Below, in pieces: positions 1-7,840 of a stretch of DNA of 64,000 nt; the first letter of the stretch is position 1, and every line of letters starts with the position of its first letter. The translations under genes were made by a program, and so were the position numbers. This DNA is from Rhodocyclales bacterium. Its GTDB lineage: Bacteria > Pseudomonadota > Gammaproteobacteria > Burkholderiales > Rhodocyclaceae. Location of the stretch: contig PQAF01000039.1 in assembly GCA_003105015.1 (NCBI GenBank), forward strand, positions 18,108 to 82,107. Direction: 5' to 3'. The notes beneath the pieces were generated by a model, which saw only the letters and a list, made by a program, of their open reading frames with translations, did no database searches and was not told the DNA's origin.

Positions 1-1
1 T

Positions 2-1114
2 CCCGGCATCCGTGCCCGCGCCAACCGCGTCGCGCTGGGCCCGCCGGTGTCCTACCCGGTGCAGTTCCGCGTCAGCGGCACCGAGATTCCGAAGATCAAG
101 GAGGTCGCCGACCGGGTGGCCGCGGCGATGCGCGCCTCGCCGCATACGATGGACGTCAACCACGAATGGGGCCAGCGCGCGCCGATGCTGCGCGTCGACG
201 TCGACCAGGACAAGGCGCGCGCCCTCGGCGTGTCGACCGCCAGCGTCTCGCGCGCCCTGCAGGGCGCCATCAGCGGCGCCACCGTGGCGCAGTTCCGCGA
301 GAACGACCGCCTCATCGACATCGTGCTGCGCGCGCCGGAGGCCGAGCGCGACACCATGGAACGCGTGCTGGCCGTGCAGGTACCGACCGCCGCGGGGCGC
401 ACCGTGCCGGTGACCCAGGTGGCGACGGTGCGCGAGGCCTTCGAGGAGCCGATCCTCTGGCGGCGCAGCCGCGAATTGACCCTCACCGTGCGCGCCGACA
501 TCGTCGACGGCGTGCAGGCGCCCGACGTGGCGATGGCCATCGACCGGCAGCTGGCCGAACTGCGGGCGACGCTGCCGGTCGGCTACCGCATCGAGATCGG
601 CGGCTCGCTGGAAGAATCCGGCCGGGCGCAGGAGTCGATCAACGCCGGCATGCCGATGATGCTGGCGGTGGTGCTGGCCCTGCTGATGATCCAGCTGCAG
701 AGCTTCGCCCGCACCTTCATGGTGCTGCTGACGGCGCCGCTCGGCCTCATCGGCGTGGCACTGGCGCTGCTGGTGTTCCGCCAGCCCTTCGGCTTCGTCG
801 CCATGCTCGGCACCATCGCCCTGGGCGGCATGATCATGCGCAACACCGTGATCCTGGTCGACCAGATCGAGCAGGACATCAAGGCCGGCGAGCCGCCCTG
901 GGTGGCGATCCGCGAGGCGACCGTGCGCCGCTTCCGGCCGATCATGCTGACGGCCGCCGCCGCCATGCTGGCGATGATCCCGCTCACGCGCAACGTCCTG
1001 TGGGGGCCGATGGCCTTCGCCATCATGGGCGGCCTGCTGGTGGCCACCGTGCTGACCGTGCTGTTCGTGCCGGCGCTGTATGCGGCGTGGTTCAGGGTGA
1101 AGCAGGTGGAATAG
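2..1114 (+). CDS. RND efflux transporter permease subunit, C-terminal part (partial)
   Basis: The frame is open from the window edge, so only the last 370 residues are seen. An AcrB-like porter segment (GPPVSYPVQFRVSG) comes first. A membrane half follows at about residues 215-365, with hydrophobic helices and the family signature GGMIMRNTVILVDQIEQD. The inner-membrane proton-driven pump would work with a periplasmic adaptor and an outer-membrane porin; the TolC-family gene at 2191 is a candidate partner but is separated by two unrelated genes. The substrate cannot be told. The family is clear; the subfamily (HAE1 or other) is not. Confidence 0.9.
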   Translation, partial: PGIRARANRVALGPPVSYPVQFRVSGTEIPKIKEVADRVAAAMRASPHTMDVNHEWGQRAPMLRVDVDQDKARALGVSTASVSRALQGAISGATVAQFRENDRLIDIVLRAPEAERDTMERVLAVQVPTAAGRTVPVTQVATVREAFEEPILWRRSRELTLTVRADIVDGVQAPDVAMAIDRQLAELRATLPVGYRIEIGGSLEESGRAQESINAGMPMMLAVVLALLMIQLQSFARTFMVLLTAPLGLIGVALALLVFRQPFGFVAMLGTIALGGMIMRNTVILVDQIEQDIKAGEPPWVAIREATVRRFRPIMLTAAAAMLAMIPLTRNVLWGPMAFAIMGGLLVATVLTVLFVPALYAAWFRVKQVE

Positions 1115-1186
1115 GTTAAAATTCAGGCAGTTTGCCGGACTGGCCGGCATTATTAGAATTTGCTAATATATACCCGGAGCAAGGTC

Positions 1187-1840
1187 ATGAACCTGGAACA
1201 AGCCCGCTACAACATGGTCGAGCAGCAGATCCGCACCTGGGAGGTGCTGGACCAGGAGGTGCTCGACCTGCTGATGACCGTCAAGCGCGAGGACTTCGTG
1301 CCGCCGGCCTGCCTCAAGCTGGCCTTTGCCGAGACGGCGATCCCGCTCGGCCACGGCGCGGCGATGCTGCCGCCCGCCCTCGAGGCGAAGCTGTTGCAGG
1401 CGCTGCAGCTGCGCAAATCGGACAAGGTGCTGGAGATCGGCACCGGCTCCGGCTACATGGCGGCCCTGCTGGGCGCGCGCAGCGACCGCGTGTATACGGT
1501 CGAGATCGAGCCGGCGCTGGCGGCGAAGGCGCGCGAGAACCTCGAGCGCCACTGTGCCGACAACGTCACCGTGATCGAGGGCGACGGCGCCCAGGGTTGG
1601 CCGGCGCAGGCGCCCTACGATGCCATCCTGCTGTCCGGCTCCGTGGCGGACATTCCGACGGCGCTGCTGGCGCAGCTGAAGGTCGGCGGCCGCCTGCTGG
1701 CGGTGGTCGGCGAGGCGCCGCTGATGCAGGCGCGGCTGGTCACCTGCGTGGCCGAAGGGAACTACCAGAGCGTGAACCTGTTCGAGACCAGCATCCCGCG
1801 GCTGCGCAACGTGCCGGAGCGGGGCAAATTCACTTTCTGA
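1187..1840 (+). CDS. pcm: Protein-L-isoaspartate O-methyltransferase
   Basis: A 217-residue SAM-dependent methyltransferase that starts the repair of isoaspartyl residues in damaged proteins, in the cytosol. The SAM-binding glycine loop GTGSGYMAALLG begins near residue 85, and the N-terminal VEQQIRTW segment is typical of bacterial Pcm. An in-frame ATG at 1160 would add nine residues. The start at 1187 is preferred because GGAGC lies just upstream (1176-1180) and MNLEQARYNMVEQQ matches the family N-terminus. The rhodanese gene follows after nine bases, so the two are probably co-transcribed. Confidence 0.93.
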   Translation: MNLEQARYNMVEQQIRTWEVLDQEVLDLLMTVKREDFVPPACLKLAFAETAIPLGHGAAMLPPALEAKLLQALQLRKSDKVLEIGTGSGYMAALLGARSDRVYTVEIEPALAAKARENLERHCADNVTVIEGDGAQGWPAQAPYDAILLSGSVADIPTALLAQLKVGGRLLAVVGEAPLMQARLVTCVAEGNYQSVNLFETSIPRLRNVPERGKFTF

Positions 1841-1849
1841 GGCAAACGA

Positions 1850-2167
1850 ATGGTACAAATCACCGCAGTCGAACTGAATGAATGGCTGAAGGACGCGGCG
1901 CGTCCCGATCCGCTGCTGATCGACGTGCGCGAGCCCGACGAGTTCGCCGCCTATCGCATCGAAGGTGCCAAGCTCGTCCCCATGCGCACCATCCCGGCGC
2001 GCCTGCACGAACTCGACCGCCGCGCCGACGTGGTGATGATCTGTCGTTCCGGCGCGCGCAGCTACCACGCTGGGATGTTCCTCAAGCAGAACGGCTTCGA
2101 GCGCGTCTACAACCTGGCCGGCGGCGTCATCGCCTGGGCGCAGGACGTCGAACGCGCCGCGGCCTGA
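1850..2167 (+). CDS. Rhodanese-like domain protein
   Basis: A single-domain rhodanese of 105 residues. The DVREPDEF motif is near residue 25 and the active-site loop CRSGARS starts at Cys65, which would carry a persulfide in sulfur transfer. There is no signal peptide, so it is predicted cytosolic. It lies nine bases after pcm and 23 bases before the TolC-family gene. The physiological sulfur donor and acceptor cannot be read from the sequence. Confidence 0.92.
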   Translation: MVQITAVELNEWLKDAARPDPLLIDVREPDEFAAYRIEGAKLVPMRTIPARLHELDRRADVVMICRSGARSYHAGMFLKQNGFERVYNLAGGVIAWAQDVERAAA

Positions 2168-2190
2168 CGAATCCGAAGGCGAGACTGCAC

Positions 2191-3522
2191 ATGAAGAAGA
2201 AACTGCTGATTCTTTCCCTGGCCCTCGCCGGCGCGCCGGCCTTTGGCGCCGACCTGCTGCAGGTCTATCGCGACGCCATCGACTACGATGCCCAGTTCGC
2301 CTCGGCGAAAGCGGCCTGGGAGGCCGGCCAGGAGAAGCTGCCGCAGGGACGTGCCGGTCTGCTGCCGGTGATCTCGGCCTCGGCCAGCACGACCTGGAAC
2401 GACATCGACTTCCAGCGCCGTACGCCGGGCGCGCCGCTGATGGAGACCAAGTACAACAGCAACGGCTACCAGCTCACCTTGAGCCAGCCGCTCTTCCGCT
2501 GGCAGAACTTCGAGCAGTACCGCCAGGGCAAGCTGGCCGTGGCGGTGGCCGATGCACAGTTCGCCCAGGCCAGGCAGGACCTCATCCTGCGCGTTTCCCA
2601 GGCCTACTTCGACGTGCTGCTGGCCCAGGACAGCCTGAGCCTGGCCCAGGCGCAGAAGAAGGCCATCGCCGAGCAGCTCGAGGCGGCCAAGCGCAATTTC
2701 GAGGTCGGCACCGCCACCATCACCGACACGCACGAAGCCCAGGCGCGCCACGACCTCGCCACGGCGCAGGAGCTGGCGGCGCAGAACGACCTGGAGATCA
2801 AGCGCCAGGCCCTGCGCCAGGTGATCGGCAAGGTGCCCGAAGCGCTCGCCGCGCTGCGCAGCCAGGTGCAGCTGCAGCGCCCGCAGCCCGACGACATGGG
2901 CAAATGGGTGGAGGCCGCCGAGGCCGGCAGCCCCCTCGTGCAGGCGCAGGAGGCGGCGCTGGAAATCGCCGACAAGGAAATCAACAAGCAGCGCGCCGGC
3001 CACCTGCCGACGCTCGACCTGGTGGCCACGCGCGGCCGCAGTTCGGCCACCGGCTCGCTGACGGCGGGCATCGTCGGGCCGGGCAGCGACATGCACACCT
3101 CCACCGTCGGCGTGCAGCTCAACCTGCCGATCTTCGCCGGCGGCGCCGTGATGTCGAAGGATCGCGAGGCGGTGGCCTTGCGCGAGAAGGCGCGGGCGGA
3201 CCTGGACAACACCCGGCGCAGCGCCGCCCTCGGCGCCCGCCAGGCCTACCTCGGCGTCACCAACGGCATGGCCCAGGTGAAGGCCTTCGAACAGGCGCTG
3301 GTGTCCAGCCAGTCGGCCCTCGATTCGAACAAGCTGGGCTATGAGGTCGGCGTGCGCATCAACATCGACGTGCTGAACGCCCAGCAGCAGCTCTACTCGA
3401 CCCGCCGCGACCTGGCCAAGGCGCGCTACGACACGCTTCTGGCGCAGTTGCGCCTGAAGGCCGCCGCCGGCAGCCTGGGCGAAGACGACGTCCAGGCGAT
3501 CAACGCATTGCTCGAGAAATAA
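2191..3522 (+). CDS. tolC: TolC family outer-membrane channel protein
   Basis: A 443-residue TolC-type channel. A lysine-rich signal peptide (MKKKLLILSLALAGAPAFGA, cleavage after about residue 20) precedes DLLQVYRDAIDYDAQF, the typical start of mature TolC. The two repeated helical halves are visible, with NFEVGTATITDTHEAQARHDLA in the first. It would form the outer-membrane duct of a type I secretion or efflux system. The reading frame is open back to 1882 through the rhodanese gene, but that extension is a frame shadow; the signal peptide fixes the start at 2191. Confidence 0.93.
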   Translation: MKKKLLILSLALAGAPAFGADLLQVYRDAIDYDAQFASAKAAWEAGQEKLPQGRAGLLPVISASASTTWNDIDFQRRTPGAPLMETKYNSNGYQLTLSQPLFRWQNFEQYRQGKLAVAVADAQFAQARQDLILRVSQAYFDVLLAQDSLSLAQAQKKAIAEQLEAAKRNFEVGTATITDTHEAQARHDLATAQELAAQNDLEIKRQALRQVIGKVPEALAALRSQVQLQRPQPDDMGKWVEAAEAGSPLVQAQEAALEIADKEINKQRAGHLPTLDLVATRGRSSATGSLTAGIVGPGSDMHTSTVGVQLNLPIFAGGAVMSKDREAVALREKARADLDNTRRSAALGARQAYLGVTNGMAQVKAFEQALVSSQSALDSNKLGYEVGVRINIDVLNAQQQLYSTRRDLAKARYDTLLAQLRLKAAAGSLGEDDVQAINALLEK

Positions 3523-3535
3523 TCGATTGAACTAA

Positions 3536-3584
3536 ACGCCATCAGTATTGCGTTTGGTAGCACCATATGCAATACTGATGGCGT
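3536..3584. promoter_or_regulatory. Nested dyad over the start of the DUF4143 ATPase gene
   Basis: Perfect 16-base arms at 3536-3551 and 3569-3584 (core GCCATCAGTATTGC) face each other across 17 bases. The spacer has its own inner dyad (TGGT/ACCA) with the same centre, 3560. The right arm overlaps the GTG start codon at 3583. It could be an operator for self-repression or a leader hairpin that hides the start; this is inference from symmetry only. Confidence 0.6.
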
Positions 3585-4740
3585 GTTTACTCGGACGTTC
3601 TGGATTGGGCTTCTCGAATCCGCCTGGACGGAGAGGTCGATCATATGGCTGTCGGGCGTGAGACGGGTAGGCAAAACCAGCCTATGCCAGGGCCTTGAGA
3701 ATGTCGAGTACTTCGATTGCGAGTTGCCGAGCGTCCGTCGTGCATTGGAGGATCCCGAGGCCTTCCTGAAAGCCGTGTCCGGACGGAGGGTCGTCCTGGA
3801 CGAGGTGCATCGGCTGGGCAACCCTTCGGAGCTGTTGAAAATCGCGGCGGATCATTTTCGCGACACGCACATCGTGGCGACCGGCTCCTCGACGCTGGGC
3901 GCCTCAGCGAAATTCAAGGACACCCTGACTGGCCGCAAGCGCGATATCTGGCTGACACCGCTGACGGCTGCCGATCAGGCGGAATTCGGCAAGCCTGGAC
4001 TGGATCGCCGCTTCCTTCAGGGCGGCCTCCCGGGCTTTTTCCTCGCAGAGCAGCTTCCGGAGCGGGATTTCCAGGAATGGGCGGATGCCTACTGGGCAAA
4101 GGACATCCAGGAATTGTTTCGTCTGGAGAAGCGGCAGTCCTTCCAGCGTTTTCTGGAACTTCTCATGGCACAGAGTGGCGGAATCTTCGAGGCCACCCGT
4201 TTTGCGCGTCCTTGCGAGGCTAGTCGCACGACGATATCGAACTACCTGGCCGTGCTGGAAGCGACCCATGTCGCGCATGTCATTCGCCCATATAGCAGCC
4301 ACCGGCCGACGGAAATCGTATCGGCGCCGAAGGTGTATGGATTCGACACGGGCTTTGTCTGCCATTACAAAGGCTGGCACCCGCTGCGCCCCGAGGATCG
4401 TGGTGCGCTGTGGGAGCATTACGTGCTGAATGAGCTCCAGGCCCGCCTGCAGACGCGGGAGATACGCTACTGGCGGGACAAGCGGGGACACGAGGTCGAT
4501 TTTGTCTTTCAGCGGAAAGGAAAACCCCCGATGGCGATCGAGTGCAAGTGGCAGGCGGGCGATATCGATATTTCGGGGATGGCGGCGTTCGCGAGGCAGT
4601 ATCCGGAAGCCGAGTTGTGCGTTGTCGCGCCGGACCTCGCCTTGTCTCTTACGCGGCGTCATGGCGATCAAGAGATCGCCTATTTGACCCTCGACGATCT
4701 GGTCAGGCGTCTGGGCGGCCGGCCAGCCGGGATTCAATAA
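3583..4740 (+). CDS. AAA (AAA_14) ATPase with DUF4143 domain, copy 1
   Basis: A 385-residue P-loop ATPase of the AAA_14/DUF4143 type. Walker A (GVRRVGKTSL) is near residue 25 and a Walker B-like VVLDEVHRL near residue 70. The DUF4143 region ends in HEVDFVF...AIECKWQ, which resembles a PD-(D/E)XK nuclease core. The function of the family is unknown. The GTG start lies inside the inverted repeat at 3536-3584. The gene sits between tolC and waaA, and its 3' end overlaps the convergent waaA gene by 38 bases, which suggests insertion. Two relatives lie at 9773 and 50041. Confidence 0.85.
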   Translation: MFTRTFWIGLLESAWTERSIIWLSGVRRVGKTSLCQGLENVEYFDCELPSVRRALEDPEAFLKAVSGRRVVLDEVHRLGNPSELLKIAADHFRDTHIVATGSSTLGASAKFKDTLTGRKRDIWLTPLTAADQAEFGKPGLDRRFLQGGLPGFFLAEQLPERDFQEWADAYWAKDIQELFRLEKRQSFQRFLELLMAQSGGIFEATRFARPCEASRTTISNYLAVLEATHVAHVIRPYSSHRPTEIVSAPKVYGFDTGFVCHYKGWHPLRPEDRGALWEHYVLNELQARLQTREIRYWRDKRGHEVDFVFQRKGKPPMAIECKWQAGDIDISGMAAFARQYPEAELCVVAPDLALSLTRRHGDQEIAYLTLDDLVRRLGGRPAGIQ

Positions 4741-5983
4741 GCGCCAGCGTCCTCGCCGTCGCGCCGCGGTGGCGCGCGGCGAATGCCCTTCCCGCCTCGC
4801 CCATGCGCCGGCGCGCGGCCTGGTCGCGCAGCAGAGCCTCGGCCGCCCCGAGCAATTCCTCCGCCGTGCCGATCTGCCGCGCCGCACCGCACTCCAGCGC
4901 CTGCTCGGCCGCCAGCGAGAAGTTGTAGGTCGAGCGCCCGATCAACACGGGCCTGCCGACGGCGCAGGGTTCGATCAGGTTCTGGCTGCCGTAGTCGAGC
5001 AGGCTGCCGCCGACGAAGGCGACGTCGCAGGCGGCGTAGTAGGCGAACATCTCGCCCATGCTGTCGCCGAGCAGCACCTGCGTCTGCGCCGCCACCGGCA
5101 CATCCTCGCTTCGGCGCTGCACGGCGAAGCCGGCCTTCGCCGCCAGGGCGGCGACCTCCTCGAAGCGTTGCGGATGGCGCGGCACGACGACGAGCAGCGC
5201 CTCGCCCAGCGGGCGCTTCGCCAGCGCCTCGAAGAGCAGCGCCTCCTCGCCTTCGCGCGTGCTGGCGGCGAGCAGCACCGGGCGCGGCCCCATGCGCTGG
5301 CGCAGTGCCTCGCCGAGCGCCAGCTGCTCGGGCGGCGGCAGGAGGTCGAACTTCACGTTGCCGAGCACCTCGACCTGCGGTGCGCCCAGCGCGCGCAGGC
5401 GGGCCGCGTCCTGCTCGGTCTGCGCGGCGATGGCGGCGAGCCCCTCCAGGGCGGCGCGCGTCAGCCGGGGAAAGCGCGCATAGCGCCGCGCCGACTTCTC
5501 CGACAGTCGGGCGTTCGCCAGCAGCAGCGGAATGCCTTGCGCCTTGCAGGCCGCCACCAGATTGGGCCACAGCTCGGTTTCCATGATGACGCCGACGACC
5601 GGCCTGAAATGTTCGAGGAAACGCCGCACCGCAAGCGGATAGTCGTAGGGCAGGTAGGCGCGCAGCACGCCGTCGCCGAACAGCTCCTCGGAAGCGCGGC
5701 GGCCGGTCGGCGTCATGTGCGTGAGCAGGATGCGATGGCCCGGATAGCGCGCCTTCAGCGCGGCGACGATCGGCGCCGCGGCGCGCGTCTCGCCGACCGA
5801 GACGGCGTGCAGCCAAATGACCCCCTCTCCCCCCTGGGGAGAGGGCCGGGGAGAGGGGTAACGCCCGAAACGTTCCCCCAGATGTTCGAGGTACTCCGGC
5901 TGTTTCCTGCTGCGCAGGAAAAGATGCAGCCACACGTAAGGCAGCAGGGCGAGCAGCGCCAGGTTGTAGAGGAAGCGCGTCAT
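4703..5983 (-). CDS. waaA: 3-deoxy-D-manno-octulosonic acid (Kdo) transferase
   Basis: A 426-residue inner-membrane Kdo transferase that adds Kdo to lipid IVA in lipopolysaccharide core synthesis. The N-terminal membrane anchor MTRFLYNLALLALLPYVWLH and the LHAVSVGETRAAAP and METELWPN motifs are characteristic. Its start overlaps the waaC stop by one base (TGATG), so the two are one operon. A proline/glycine-rich stretch PSPRPSPQGGEG near residue 50 is encoded by a palindromic repeat (5823-5858) placed in frame between FGRY and VIWLHAVSVGE. The final 38 bases overlap the convergent ATPase gene. Confidence 0.92.
   Translation of the reverse strand: MTRFLYNLALLALLPYVWLHLFLRSRKQPEYLEHLGERFGRYPSPRPSPQGGEGVIWLHAVSVGETRAAAPIVAALKARYPGHRILLTHMTPTGRRASEELFGDGVLRAYLPYDYPLAVRRFLEHFRPVVGVIMETELWPNLVAACKAQGIPLLLANARLSEKSARRYARFPRLTRAALEGLAAIAAQTEQDAARLRALGAPQVEVLGNVKFDLLPPPEQLALGEALRQRMGPRPVLLAASTREGEEALLFEALAKRPLGEALLVVVPRHPQRFEEVAALAAKAGFAVQRRSEDVPVAAQTQVLLGDSMGEMFAYYAACDVAFVGGSLLDYGSQNLIEPCAVGRPVLIGRSTYNFSLAAEQALECGAARQIGTAEELLGAAEALLRDQAARRRMGEAGRAFAARHRGATARTLALIESRLAGRPDA
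5823..5858. repeat. C/G-rich palindromic repeat inside waaA
   Basis: CCCTCTCCCC (5823-5832) and GGGGAGAGGG (5836-5845) are perfect inverted arms. A further GGGGAGAGGGG follows at 5848-5858. From memory, this resembles a repeat seen in many proteobacterial genomes, usually between genes. Here it is read through in frame by waaA. Confidence 0.75.
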
Positions 5984-6933
5984 CACAGCCTTCCCAGTGC
6001 CGCCTCGATAACCTGTGCGGCGGTCGGCGGTGCGCCGGCGCCGCCCAGGTTGATCGCCGTCTCGCCGGCATAGACCCCGGTGAGTTCCGGATGCGAGCCG
6101 GCGAACAGGCAGAAAGTCAGTCTCCCCAGGGCGGCGGCGATGTGGCTGAGGCCGGTGTCGACGCCGACCACGAGGCGCGCGCCGGCCAGCAGCTGCGCCA
6201 GTTCGGCGATGCCCATCGGCGGCGCGGCGACGGCCTGCGCCATGCCCGATGCCAGGCGGGCGGCGCGGGCGCGCTCCTCGGCGCTGCCGCCCGGCAGCAC
6301 GCAGGCCAGCCCGCGCGCATTCAGCGCCGCGGCGAGGGCGAGCCAGTCGGCCTCCGGCCACAGCTTGTCGGCGCGGCTGCTGGCGGTGAGCAGCACGCAG
6401 TACGGCTGTGTCGGCAGCCAGGGTGCGGCGAGCGGCGCGGCGGCGATGCCGTAGTCGAGCGGCAGGTTCGGCTCGTAGCCCAGCGCGGCGGCGGCCAGCC
6501 AGCGGTTGCGCTCCACCGCGTGCAGGTTCTTCGGGATGACGTAGGTGGCGTCGTAGAAGCGCGCTGCCAGCGGCTCGCGCGCCGCCTCGGCGGCGTAGCC
6601 GGCACGCTTGCCCAGTGCCTGGCGCGCCAGGAGCGCGCTCTTGATCAGGCCCTGCGTGTCCAGCACGAGGTCGTATTTTTCCGCCCGCACCGCCTCACGG
6701 TAGGCGCGCAGTTCGCGCCAGGTGGCGGCGGAGTGCAGGGTGCGGCGCCAGCGCCGCACCGCCACCGGGATCACCTTGTTCACCGCCGGATGCAGGCGCG
6801 GGATGTCGGCGAAGCCTTCCTCCACCACCCAGTCGATGCGCGCCTGCGGAAAGCGCGCGCGGATGTCGCTCGCCACGGGCAGGTTGTGCACGACGTCGCC
6901 GAGGGAGGAGGTCTTGACGAGGAGGATTCGCAT
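5983..6933 (-). CDS. waaC: Lipopolysaccharide heptosyltransferase I
   Basis: A 316-residue GT9 heptosyltransferase that adds the first heptose to Kdo2-lipid A in the cytoplasm. The N-terminus MRILLVKTSSLGDVVHNLP and the later VVGVDTGLSHIAAALG motif are diagnostic. Reading can be extended upstream to 7146, but that extension runs through a repeat pair and is not protein-like. The ATG at 6933 follows GAATCCTCC on the coding strand's complement, so AGGAGGATTCG-type spacing is in keeping with a ribosome site just downstream in the opposite sense only; the family N-terminus is the real reason for the start. waaA follows with a one-base overlap. Confidence 0.92.
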   Translation of the reverse strand: MRILLVKTSSLGDVVHNLPVASDIRARFPQARIDWVVEEGFADIPRLHPAVNKVIPVAVRRWRRTLHSAATWRELRAYREAVRAEKYDLVLDTQGLIKSALLARQALGKRAGYAAEAAREPLAARFYDATYVIPKNLHAVERNRWLAAAALGYEPNLPLDYGIAAAPLAAPWLPTQPYCVLLTASSRADKLWPEADWLALAAALNARGLACVLPGGSAEERARAARLASGMAQAVAAPPMGIAELAQLLAGARLVVGVDTGLSHIAAALGRLTFCLFAGSHPELTGVYAGETAINLGGAGAPPTAAQVIEAALGRL

Positions 6934-7001
6934 GGGCCCGGCGTTGTGAAGGGACTGCGGTTCTTCTTGTTCGAGGCAGGGCGGAATTCTATCAGGCTGG
7001 A

Positions 7002-7070
7002 GTCGGGCTGAAGCCCGACCTACGGATTGCCTCGACATCGGTCGGGATGTAGGTCGGGCTTCAGCCCGAC
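7002..7070. repeat. Inverted pair of GTCGGGCTTCAGCCCGAC palindromes
   Basis: One 18-base palindrome lies at 7002-7019 with its CTAC tail to the right and another at 7053-7070 with its GTAG tail to the left, so the tails face each other. They fill most of the 185-base gap between waaC and the antitoxin gene. The same family recurs at 8849, 11350, 49972, 56259, 56301, 59561 and 59604. Confidence 0.9.
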
Positions 7071-7083
7071 AGAGACGGTCGAA

Positions 7084-7112
7084 TTGAGTCCCAGACCCAT
7101 TCTGGCTATAAT
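7084..7112 (+). promoter_or_regulatory. Sigma-70-type promoter of toxin-antitoxin operon 1, with operator-like palindrome
   Basis: A -35 box TTGAGT (7084-7089), a 17-base spacer and a perfect -10 box TATAAT (7107-7112) lie directly before the antitoxin ATG at 7119. Transcription should begin about at the A of the start codon, giving a leaderless or nearly leaderless mRNA. An 11-base palindrome GCTATAATAGC (7105-7115) covers the -10 box and is a natural site for antitoxin self-repression. Confidence 0.75.
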
Positions 7113-7118
7113 AGCTAC

Positions 7119-7409
7119 ATGAAACTAGCCTCAATATCCCAGACAAAGAATCAACTGAGCGCCTTGATCGAGCAGGTTAGGCACGGCGAGACCGTTGTCA
7201 TCACGGATCGCGATCGTCCGGTAGCCAAGCTGATGCCGATCGCCGCCGAGGAGCCGGAGGCCGCATCGGGTGGCTTGGCCTTGCTTGAACGCAAAGGAAT
7301 CATCCGGCGCGGGCGAAGGGAGCCCTGTACGCTTGCGCAGCCGCTGAGGTTGCACAAAAGCGCCAGCGCGCTGGCGCTGCTGCTTGAGGAGCGCGAGCAG
7401 GGCCGATGA
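7119..7409 (+). CDS. Phd/YefM-family antitoxin
   Basis: A 96-residue type II antitoxin. The N-terminal half (MKLASISQTKNQLSALIEQV...VVITDRDRPVAKLMP) is the Phd/YefM DNA-binding fold. The C-terminal third (residues 55-96), rich in Leu and Glu, would cover the toxin. It overlaps the PIN toxin gene by four bases (ATGA), the usual coupled arrangement. It probably represses its own promoter through the palindrome at 7105-7115. No Shine-Dalgarno site is possible if transcription begins at the ATG. Confidence 0.88.
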   Translation: MKLASISQTKNQLSALIEQVRHGETVVITDRDRPVAKLMPIAAEEPEAASGGLALLERKGIIRRGRREPCTLAQPLRLHKSASALALLLEEREQGR

Positions 7410-7834
7410 ATTTCTGGGACAGTTCGGCCATATTGCCCTTGGTAGTTCAGGAGCCCAGCAGCGCCGGCCTGCGGAAGTTCTATGCATCGAACACCGAGGC
7501 AGTTGCTTGGTGGGGTACTCCCGTCGAATGCGTATCGGCGCTGGCGCGTCTGGAGCGGGAAGGCGGCCTGGAGCCGGGCCTGCTAACAGAAGCGTTACGC
7601 CGCCTGAAGGAAATCAACGAAACGTGGCATGAAGTCCAGCCGCTTGACGTAGTGCGCGAGACCGCAGCCCGCCTGTTACGGGTGCACACGCTGCGCTCGG
7701 CCGACGCCCTGCAGCTCGCTGCGGCGCTGATTGCCTCTGACCATCGTCCGCACGCCTGGCAATTCGTTTGTCTCGACATGAGGCTTTGTGCAGCCGCCGA
7801 GCGCGAGGGATTCAAAGTCTTAAGCGAGTTCTGA
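7406..7834 (+). CDS. PIN-domain toxin (VapC-like), pair 1
   Basis: A 142-residue PIN-domain protein, predicted ribonuclease toxin. Acidic residues expected to bind metal are seen at Asp5 (FWDSSA), Glu41 or so (PVECVSAL), Asp97 or so (SADALQLAAAL) and in the CLDMRLC segment near the end. It is translationally coupled to the Phd/YefM antitoxin by a four-base overlap. The RNA target cannot be inferred. The UDP-glucuronate epimerase gene begins six bases later, so read-through from the toxin promoter could reach it. Confidence 0.88.
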   Translation: MNFWDSSAILPLVVQEPSSAGLRKFYASNTEAVAWWGTPVECVSALARLEREGGLEPGLLTEALRRLKEINETWHEVQPLDVVRETAARLLRVHTLRSADALQLAAALIASDHRPHAWQFVCLDMRLCAAAEREGFKVLSEF

Positions 7835-7840
7835 CAGATC

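Noticed and set aside
1134..1148. GCCGG-ACTGG-CCGGC hairpin after the RND gene as a terminator
   Set aside because: The stem has only five pairs and no T-run follows; it may be chance in GC-rich DNA.
1882..2190. N-terminal extension of the TolC-family protein through the rhodanese gene
   Set aside because: It is an out-of-frame reading of the rhodanese gene; the signal peptide begins at 2191.
3583..4740. Treating the DUF4143 ATPase as an insertion-sequence gene
   Set aside because: No transposase motifs, terminal inverted repeats or target duplication were found; the dyad at its start is internal to one end only.
7002..7070. Palindrome pair considered as a rho-independent terminator of waaC
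   Set aside because: No T-run follows either stem, the pair lies upstream of waaC, and the same unit recurs in many places, including inside coding ends.
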